Below are positions 58,344-64,000 of a stretch of 64,000 nt of DNA, one piece after another; positions within the stretch are counted from its first letter, which is position 1; each line of letters begins with the position of its first letter. The DNA is from Solimonas sp. (lineage in GTDB: Bacteria; Pseudomonadota; Gammaproteobacteria; Nevskiales; Nevskiaceae), in NCBI GenBank assembly GCA_030149365.1, contig JASBRP010000044.1, positions 1-64,000 on the forward strand, written 5' to 3'. The position numbers and the translations under genes are program-made. The notes under the pieces are model-generated. The model did not search any database and had not been told where the DNA came from. It worked only from the letters and a program-made list of their open reading frames with translations.

Positions 58344-58867
58344 GGTTGGCTGCTGGCCTGCTGGCGGCCCTGCTGCTGGGCGGCTGCGCCACCCTGGACC
58401 GCAACCAGTGCCTGCAGGCCAACTGGACCGACCTGGGCGCCCGCGATGGCCAGTCGGGCTACGCCACCAGCCGCCTGGAAGAGCACCGCGAAGCCTGCCG
58501 CGAGCACGGCATCATCCCCGATGATCGCAGCTACCTCGCCGGCCGCGAGCAAGGCCTGCGCTACTACTGCACCGCCGAAAGCGGCTACCGCGAAGGCCGC
58601 CGCGGCGCCGGCTACTCGCGCGTCTGCCCCCTGGACGCCGAGGCGGCCTTCCTGCCCGAGTACGAGCGTGGCCGCGAGATCCACCAGTTGGAACAGGACG
58701 CCGACGCCCTGCGCAACAACATCGACGAGCACGAGCGCGCCCTCAGCGACCCCAACCTGACGCGCGACCAGCGCTATTACCACCGGCGCGAGCTGGACTA
58801 TCTTTACCGCGAGCTGGCCTCCCTGCGCCGGCAGATGGACCGCCTCGAAAACGGCCCCCGGTACTGA
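58340..58867 (+). CDS. DUF2799 domain-containing lipoprotein
   Basis: [58 protein letters not shown]. Confidence 0.9.
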   Translation: MRLAAGLLAALLLGGCATLDRNQCLQANWTDLGARDGQSGYATSRLEEHREACREHGIIPDDRSYLAGREQGLRYYCTAESGYREGRRGAGYSRVCPLDAEAAFLPEYERGREIHQLEQDADALRNNIDEHERALSDPNLTRDQRYYHRRELDYLYRELASLRRQMDRLENGPRY

Positions 58868-58901
58868 GCGGCCGACGGCCGGTCGTTCGGTAATCGGGAA
58901 G

Positions 58902-58920
58902 TTTATTGACAATCATTATC
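58902..58920. promoter_or_regulatory. Fur box upstream of bfd
   Basis: TTTATTGACAATCATTATC; 15/19 to GATAATGATAATCATTATC. Confidence 0.75.
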
Positions 58921-58941
58921 ATTTCGTATGCAATGCGACGC

Positions 58942-59172
58942 ATGATCGTTTGCGTCTGCAAAGCAGTTTCCGACCGCCACATCCGCCGCGCCGTAGCGGC
59001 CGGTGAAGTCGTGAGCCTGCGCGATCTGACTCGCGAGCTGAGCCTGGGCACCTGCTGCGGCAAGTGCGTCCCCGCCGCGCGCGAAGTGCTGGGCGAGGCC
59101 CTGGCTACCCTGCCGGCCTCGTCGCTGATGATGCCTGGGGTCGCCAACCAGCCGGTCGCCCTCAGCGCCTGA
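58942..59172 (+). CDS. bfd: Bacterioferritin-associated ferredoxin
   Basis: [18 protein letters not shown]...LGTCCGKC [2Fe-2S] ligands. Confidence 0.92.
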   Translation: MIVCVCKAVSDRHIRRAVAAGEVVSLRDLTRELSLGTCCGKCVPAAREVLGEALATLPASSLMMPGVANQPVALSA

Positions 59173-59297
59173 GCCCTGAACGCGCATGCGAATCGCATGC
59201 AAAAGCGTTTAAAAAACCAATAAAAACAGCCACTTGGGCTAGACCAGATCCGGGGTCTGGCGGTACACTGCGCGTCTACCCCACCCAGGAGCGCGTC

Positions 59298-59786
59298 ATG
59301 CGCGGTGATCCCAAGGTTATCGATTTCCTCAACCAGGCCCTGCGCAACGAGCTGACGGCCATCAACCAGTACTTCCTCCACGCCCGCATGCTGGGCAACT
59401 GGGGCATGAAGAAGCTCGAGAAGGTCGAGTACCACGAGTCGATCGACGAGATGAAGCATGCCGATCGCCTCATCAAGCGCGTCCTGTTCCTGGACGGCCT
59501 GCCCAACCTGCAGGACCTGGGCAAGCTCTACATCGGCGAGGACGTGAAGGAGCTGCTGGAGTGCGACCTGCGCCTGGAACTGGAGGCCGTGCCCCTGCTC
59601 AAGGACGCCATCGCCTACTGCGAGCAGGTCCGCGACTACAACAGCCGCGAGCTGTTCGAGGACATCCTCGACAGCGAGGAGCACCACATCGACTTCATCG
59701 AGGAGCAGCTGGGCCTGATCGAGCGCATGGGCATTCAGAACTACATCCAGTCGGTGGCAGGTGCGCCGGCGGAAGAGGGCGAATAG
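59298..59786 (+). CDS. bfr: Bacterioferritin
   Basis: [53 protein letters not shown] (haem-ligand Met region). Confidence 0.96.
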   Translation: MRGDPKVIDFLNQALRNELTAINQYFLHARMLGNWGMKKLEKVEYHESIDEMKHADRLIKRVLFLDGLPNLQDLGKLYIGEDVKELLECDLRLELEAVPLLKDAIAYCEQVRDYNSRELFEDILDSEEHHIDFIEEQLGLIERMGIQNYIQSVAGAPAEEGE

Positions 59787-59898
59787 CCGCGCTTTGGCGA
59801 TGCCTAAATGGCATCGCCCGCGGCTGTTCGCGGGCGGCCATGGATGGCCGCCCAGTGGGTAGCTGGGCGAGCAGAAGTCCCGCCATGGATGGCGCCCC
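59786..59898. repeat. 113-bp dispersed palindromic repeat, copy 2
   Basis: GCCGCGCTTTGGCGATGCCTAAATGGCATCGCCCGCGGC...GGGCGGCCATGGATGGCCGCCC...CGCCATGGATGGCGCCCC; abuts the bfr stop. Confidence 0.88.
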
Positions 59899-59919
59899 GG
59901 CATCTTGCTGATGTGCAAA

Positions 59920-59952
59920 CGAAAAAGCCCCGCCGGAAGCGGGGCTTTTTCG
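59920..59952. terminator. Intrinsic terminator-like hairpin
   Basis: CGAAAAAGCCCCGC-CGGAA-GCGGGGCTTTTTCG. Confidence 0.85.
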
Positions 59953-59970
59953 TTTTGGGGGTGATCCGCC

Positions 59971-60111
59971 GACCGGTTCACCCCGAGTGCCGCGTCCCTC
60001 GATACAACCCGCTAGGGCGGGTCACTCGGGATGACCGGAACCCGGCTGTATCGAGGGGCGCGCGACTCGTGCCTCGATACGCCGCTACGCGGCACTCGGG
60101 GTGAACGGGTC
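59971..60111. repeat. Nested 141-bp inverted-repeat structure
   Basis: GACCGGTTCACCCCGAGTGCCGCG (59971-59994) vs CGCGGCACTCGGGGTGAACGGGTC (60088-60111), 23/24 complementary; inner CCCTCGATACA/TGTATCGAGGG and ACCCGC/GCGGGT pairs. Confidence 0.85.
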
Positions 60112-60128
60112 GGTTGGTGCCGCGGGGC

Positions 60129-60551
60129 TTAAAACGGCTTCACCACCACCAGAATCACCACCGCCACCAGCGCCAGCGCCGGCACCTCGTTCATGATCCG
60201 GTAGAACCTGGCGCTCTTGGTGTTGCGCTCCTGGGCGAAGGCCCGCACCCGGGTCTTGAGCCAGCCGTGGTAGCCCGACAGGGCCAGCACCAGGGTCAAC
60301 TTGGCGTGCAGCCAGCCGGACTTCATGTAGCCCGGGAACTGCGACAGCAGCCACAGGCCGAACACCCAGGTGCCGATCATGGCGATGGTGGTCAGCGTCA
60401 TCAGGCGCTTCTCCATCAGGCAGAAACGCTGGTAGTTCTCCGCGTCCGAGGTCTTGACCTCGGTGTGGTAGACGAACAGCCGCGGCAGGTAGAACAGGCC
60501 GGCGAACCAGGCGACGACGAAGATGATGTGAAACGACTTGATCCAGAGCAT
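60129..60551 (-). CDS. hemJ: Protoporphyrinogen oxidase HemJ
   Basis: MLWIKSFHIIFVVAWFAGLFYLPRLFVYH; HAKLTLVLALSGYHGWL; RIMNEVPALALVAVVILVVVKPF. Confidence 0.93.
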   Translation of the reverse strand: MLWIKSFHIIFVVAWFAGLFYLPRLFVYHTEVKTSDAENYQRFCLMEKRLMTLTTIAMIGTWVFGLWLLSQFPGYMKSGWLHAKLTLVLALSGYHGWLKTRVRAFAQERNTKSARFYRIMNEVPALALVAVVILVVVKPF

Positions 60552-60639
60552 GTCAGAGGCGCCTGCGGTTACGTGGGCTGAAGTTCAGGTTTTGGGCCGG
60601 AGCCTCTATTATCGCGCCCTTAACGGATGGATGTGAGTC

Positions 60640-61674
60640 ATGATCAAGGTCGGAATCGTCGGCGGGACCGGTTATACCGGCGCCGAGCTGCTGCGCCTGC
60701 TAGCGCAGCACCCCCAGGTGCGGGTCACCAAGCTGACCTCGCGCAAGGAGGCCGGCCTGCGTGCAGACCAGCATTTCCCCCACCTGCGTGGCTACACCGG
60801 TGACCTGACGTTCAGTGCCCCGGACGTGGACACGCTGTCCGACTGCGAGGCGGTGTTCTTCGCCACCCCGCACGGCGCCTGCATGGCCATGGCGCCGGAG
60901 CTGGTCGCCCGCGGCGTGAAGATCGTGGACCTGTCGGCCGACTTCCGCCTCAAGGACACCGCCGAGTTCAAGCGCTGGTACGGCATGGACCACAGCTGCC
61001 CGGACCTGCTGGCCGAGGCCGTCTACGGCCTGCCCGAGGTCAACCGGGTGGACGTCTCCAACGCGCGCATCGTCGGCAACCCCGGCTGCTATCCCACCTC
61101 CGTACAGCTCGGCTTCCTGCCGATGCTGGAGGCCGGCCTGGTGGATTCGGAGCACCTGATCGCCGACTGCAAGTCCGGCGTCAGCGGCGCCGGCCGCGAG
61201 GCCAAGATCGGCTCGCTGTTCGGCGAGGCGGCCGACACCATGAAGGCCTACGGCATCCCGGGCCACCGGCACTGGCCGGAGATCACCCAGGGCCTGCGCG
61301 GCATGTCCGACACGCCGGTGAGCCTGGTGTTCAGCCCGCACCTCACCCCCATGATCCGCGGCATCCACTCCACGCTCTATGCGCGGCTCAAGGACCCGTC
61401 GGTGGACCTGCAGGCCCTGTACGAGTCGCGCTACAAGGGCGAGCCCTTCGTGGACGTCATGCCGGCCGGCGAGCACCCGGAAACGCGCAGCGTGCGCGGC
61501 AGCAACCGCTGCCGGATCGCCGTGCACAAGGCGCCGGACGGCAAGACCGCCGTGGTGCTGGTGGTGATCGACAACCTGGTCAAGGGCGCCTCCGGCCAGG
61601 CCATCCAGAACCTCAACCTGATGCTGGGCCTGGACGAAACCCTGGGCCTCGACGCCCCGCCGCTGTCGCCGTAA
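60640..61674 (+). CDS. argC: N-acetyl-gamma-glutamyl-phosphate reductase
   Basis: [52 protein letters not shown]. Confidence 0.97.
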   Translation: MIKVGIVGGTGYTGAELLRLLAQHPQVRVTKLTSRKEAGLRADQHFPHLRGYTGDLTFSAPDVDTLSDCEAVFFATPHGACMAMAPELVARGVKIVDLSADFRLKDTAEFKRWYGMDHSCPDLLAEAVYGLPEVNRVDVSNARIVGNPGCYPTSVQLGFLPMLEAGLVDSEHLIADCKSGVSGAGREAKIGSLFGEAADTMKAYGIPGHRHWPEITQGLRGMSDTPVSLVFSPHLTPMIRGIHSTLYARLKDPSVDLQALYESRYKGEPFVDVMPAGEHPETRSVRGSNRCRIAVHKAPDGKTAVVLVVIDNLVKGASGQAIQNLNLMLGLDETLGLDAPPLSP

Positions 61675-61689
61675 CCAGGCGCCGCCCGC

Positions 61690-62460
61690 ATGCAGCACAA
61701 GATCGTCATCGCCCGCCACCGGCCCTGGCTCAAGACCGGGCTGGTCGCGGGCGCTGTCGCCCTGCTGGCCCTGCTGATGTGGGGGCTGTACTCCTACACC
61801 CGCGCCACCACCGTCTCCGACTTCGAGCGCGCCCAGACCGAGCTCGAACGCGCCCAGGACGAGCGCCGCAACCTCACCCGCGACCTGCGCGCCGCCCGCG
61901 CCCAGGTGGATGAGTTGCGCAACCAGGTGGCCTACCAGAAGCGCTCCGTCGAGATCGACACCCACGCCTGTGACGAGGTCCGGCAATCCCTGACCGCCCT
62001 GCAGAGCGAGGTGTCCTCCCTGCGCGAGCAGCTGACCTTCTACCGCGGCATGTCGCCCACCGGGCAGACCCGCTCCGGCGTGCGCGTGCACGACATCAAG
62101 CTGCAGGCCAAGGACAAGGAACCCCGTGCCTACAGCTTCGACCTCACCCTGATCCAGTCGGCGCAGAAAGACCGCTTTTTCGGCGGCAGCGTACGAATGG
62201 AAATTCAAGGACTTAACGGCGCCGTGCGCCACAACCTGGCGCTTGAGGACATTGCCCTCGGCGACACCAAAAAGCTGATATTCTCGATGAAGTACTACGA
62301 GGAATTCCGCGGCGAATTCCGGTTGCCGGACGGCTTCAAGCCGCAGCGGGTCGTCGTCGCGCTACAGATAGACGGCGAAAACACTCCCCGACCCGAGGAA
62401 AGCTTCGAGTGGAATCGGATCCTGGCGGGAGTTGGAGGAAATGAAAATGTTCGGCGGTAA
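61690..62460 (+). CDS. DUF6776-type coiled-coil membrane protein
   Basis: N-terminal TM, coiled coil, then LTFYRGMSPTGQTRSGVRVHDIKL; upstream of bactofilin. Confidence 0.78.
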   Translation: MQHKIVIARHRPWLKTGLVAGAVALLALLMWGLYSYTRATTVSDFERAQTELERAQDERRNLTRDLRAARAQVDELRNQVAYQKRSVEIDTHACDEVRQSLTALQSEVSSLREQLTFYRGMSPTGQTRSGVRVHDIKLQAKDKEPRAYSFDLTLIQSAQKDRFFGGSVRMEIQGLNGAVRHNLALEDIALGDTKKLIFSMKYYEEFRGEFRLPDGFKPQRVVVALQIDGENTPRPEESFEWNRILAGVGGNENVRR

Positions 62461-62908
62461 CAATCCCAAGGGCAACAGCTCGTCCACCCCGGTGGACACC
62501 CTGATCGGTCGCCAGACCGAGATTCTCGGCGACGTCCGCTTTTCCGGCGGCCTGCACGTGGACGGCAAGATCAAGGGCAAGGTCATCGCCAACAGCGACA
62601 AGGCGGCTTCCCTGTCGATCAGCGACACGGGCCTGGTTGAAGGCGACGTTCGCGTCCCCAATATTGTGTTGAACGGCGCCGTCATCGGCGACGTGCATGC
62701 GACGGAGAAGATCACCCTGGCCGCCAAGGCCCGCGTGAACGGCAACGTCTACTACAAGATCATCGAGATGGAAGGCGGCGCCACGGTCAATGGCCAGCTG
62801 GTGCACGAAGGCGAAGGCGGACGGGCACCTGCGGCACTTGCGCAGCAGAAGCCGGCCGACGAGTCGGCGGACCAGCTGAGCGAGGCCCGGCGCGCCAAGG
62901 GTCTGTAA
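62447..62908 (+). CDS. Polymer-forming cytoskeletal protein (bactofilin)
   Basis: TLIGRQTEILGDVRFSGGLHVDGKIKGKVIANSDKAASLSISDTGLVEGDVRVPNIVLNGAVIGDVHATEKITLAAKARVNGNVYYKIIEMEGGATVNGQL. Possible alternative start at 62441. Confidence 0.93.
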   Translation: MFGGNNPKGNSSSTPVDTLIGRQTEILGDVRFSGGLHVDGKIKGKVIANSDKAASLSISDTGLVEGDVRVPNIVLNGAVIGDVHATEKITLAAKARVNGNVYYKIIEMEGGATVNGQLVHEGEGGRAPAALAQQKPADESADQLSEARRAKGL

Positions 62909-62949
62909 AAGCGGTTTTTTAGACGCCCGCGAGGGCAAGAGTGGTTGTG

Positions 62950-63297
62950 ATGGAAGCTGAAGCTGAGTTTGAAACGGTGATCTTCACCGAGGCCGCGGCC
63001 AATAAGGTCCGCGAACTGCTGGACGAGGAAATCGACGTCAAACAGAACCTGCGCGTGTTCGTCACGGGCGGTGGCTGCTCCGGCTTCCAGTACGGGTTCA
63101 AGTTCGACAAGGAAACCGAGGAAGGCGACACCCTGGTGACCCGCAACGGCGTCACCCTGGTCGTGGACCCCATGAGCGTGCAGTACCTCATGGGCGCCGA
63201 GATCGACTACAAGGAAAGCGTCGAAGGTGCGCAGTTCGTGATCCGCAACCCGAACGCCAGCACCACCTGCGGCTGCGGGAATTCGTTCTCCGTCTAG
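62950..63297 (+). CDS. erpA: Iron-sulfur cluster insertion protein ErpA
   Basis: A-type carrier: [35 protein letters not shown]...[16 protein letters not shown]. Confidence 0.95.
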   Translation: MEAEAEFETVIFTEAAANKVRELLDEEIDVKQNLRVFVTGGGCSGFQYGFKFDKETEEGDTLVTRNGVTLVVDPMSVQYLMGAEIDYKESVEGAQFVIRNPNASTTCGCGNSFSV

Positions 63298-63335
63298 CGC
63301 CGCGGACAGGTGGGCCGTCCGCGCGCACCTGCTGC

Positions 63336-63401
63336 ACCTGTAGGAGCCAGCTTGCTGGCGACCTCGGCCTTGCAGTCGCCAGCAAGCTGGCTCCTACAGG
63401 T
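63336..63401. repeat. REPIN-like inverted doublet (GGAGCCAGCTTGCTGGCGA type)
   Basis: ACCTGTAGGAGCCAGCTTGCTGGCGAC ... GTCGCCAGCAAGCTGGCTCCTACAGGT, perfect 27-nt arms. Confidence 0.92.
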
Positions 63402-63409
63402 CAAGCGAT

Positions 63410-63443
63410 AAAACCCGGCTTCGCCCAGCGAAGCCGGGTTTTT
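63410..63443. terminator. Bidirectional intrinsic terminator
   Basis: AAAACCCGGCTTCG-CCCAG-CGAAGCCGGGTTTTT. Confidence 0.85.
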
Positions 63444-63493
63444 GCTTTCAGTGCCAAGGAGCGACTTGCGGTACTCCCAAGCCCTGGTCTTCC

Positions 63494-63565
63494 GTAGGAG
63501 CGGCTGTCAGCCGCGAAAGGAGTCGGATAGGCGTACCGGCGCTCGCGGCTGACAGCCGCTCCTAC
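63494..63565. repeat. REPIN-like inverted doublet (GGAGCGGCTGTCAGCCGCGA type)
   Basis: GTAGGAGCGGCTGTCAGCCGCGA ... TCGCGGCTGACAGCCGCTCCTAC, perfect 23-nt arms. Confidence 0.9.
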
Positions 63566-63606
63566 ACGCGCCATGCAGTGCGGTCGTGCTGTCGCGGAGC
63601 CCGCAA

Positions 63607-64000
63607 TCAGCCCCGGTAAACCCCGCCCAGCACCACCGCCCGCTGCGCCCCCGTCACCGCCGGCAGGTTCCCCGGCAGCCCGTGCATCGTCCGCATCGCC
63701 AGCCAGGCGAAGGCCGCCGCCTCCACGTGCTGTGGGTCCAGGCCGGCATCGGCGCTGGAGTGCAGCGACATGGGCGCCAGCAGGGCATGCAGGCGTTCCA
63801 TCAGCAGGTGGTTGCGCGTGCCGCCGCCGCAGGCCAGCACCTCGCGCGTCTGCGGCCCATGGCGGCGGATCGCCTCCGCCACCGTCCGCGCCGTCAGCTC
63901 GCACAGCGTGCGCTGCACGTCGGCCGGCGGCAGGGCGTCCAGGCCGGGATAGCGCCGGCGCAGCCAGTCCAGGTGGAAGTCGCCGCGGCCGGTGCTCTTC
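63607..64000 (-). CDS. anmK: Anhydro-N-acetylmuramic acid kinase, C-terminal part (runs off window edge)
   Basis: LDALPPADVQRTLCELTARTVAEAIRR; VLACGGGTRNHLLMERL; HVEAAAFAWLAMRTMHGLPGNLPAVTGA. Confidence 0.92.
   Translation of the reverse strand, partial: KSTGRGDFHLDWLRRRYPGLDALPPADVQRTLCELTARTVAEAIRRHGPQTREVLACGGGTRNHLLMERLHALLAPMSLHSSADAGLDPQHVEAAAFAWLAMRTMHGLPGNLPAVTGAQRAVVLGGVYRG

Overview
This 64 kb, GC-rich window reads as bacterial chromosome, most likely a gammaproteobacterium. A Nevskiales/Xanthomonadales-like affiliation is an inference from gene content, not proven. It is dense with housekeeping genes: glyA (partial), metE/metR, sat, slt, cca, uppP, dapF-DUF484-xerC, hslVU, ubiEJB, yibQ-ctpA-envC, grxC-secB-gpsA, trmL, ampDE, a B12 uptake/adenosylation set (btuF-like, PduO-type ATR, btuB with a cobalamin riboswitch), bfd-bfr, hemJ, argC, bactofilin, erpA and anmK (partial). 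I saw no rRNA, tRNA, CRISPR array, prophage or intact IS element. The most interesting signals lie between or inside the ordinary genes. (1) A previously uncalled 59-codon sORF with a His/Cys-rich C-terminus sits exactly between metE and glyA, with start/stop overlaps on both sides. (2) A 113-bp palindromic element occurs twice with a covarying hairpin. An architecturally similar relative appears inserted at the slt/cca junction, flanked by a duplicated 23-nt cca 5' end. (3) A small foreign-looking cassette is embedded among TetR-like paralogs, next to a remnant TetR 3' end with a 28-nt exact repeat. (4) A large unknown lipoprotein, a secreted partner and a LuxR-type regulator form a cluster carrying a perfect 26-bp palindrome. 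(5) An orphan chromosomal ParM/StbA-like actin is present. (6) Several REP/REPIN-like palindrome subfamilies and a nested inverted repeat are dispersed across the window.
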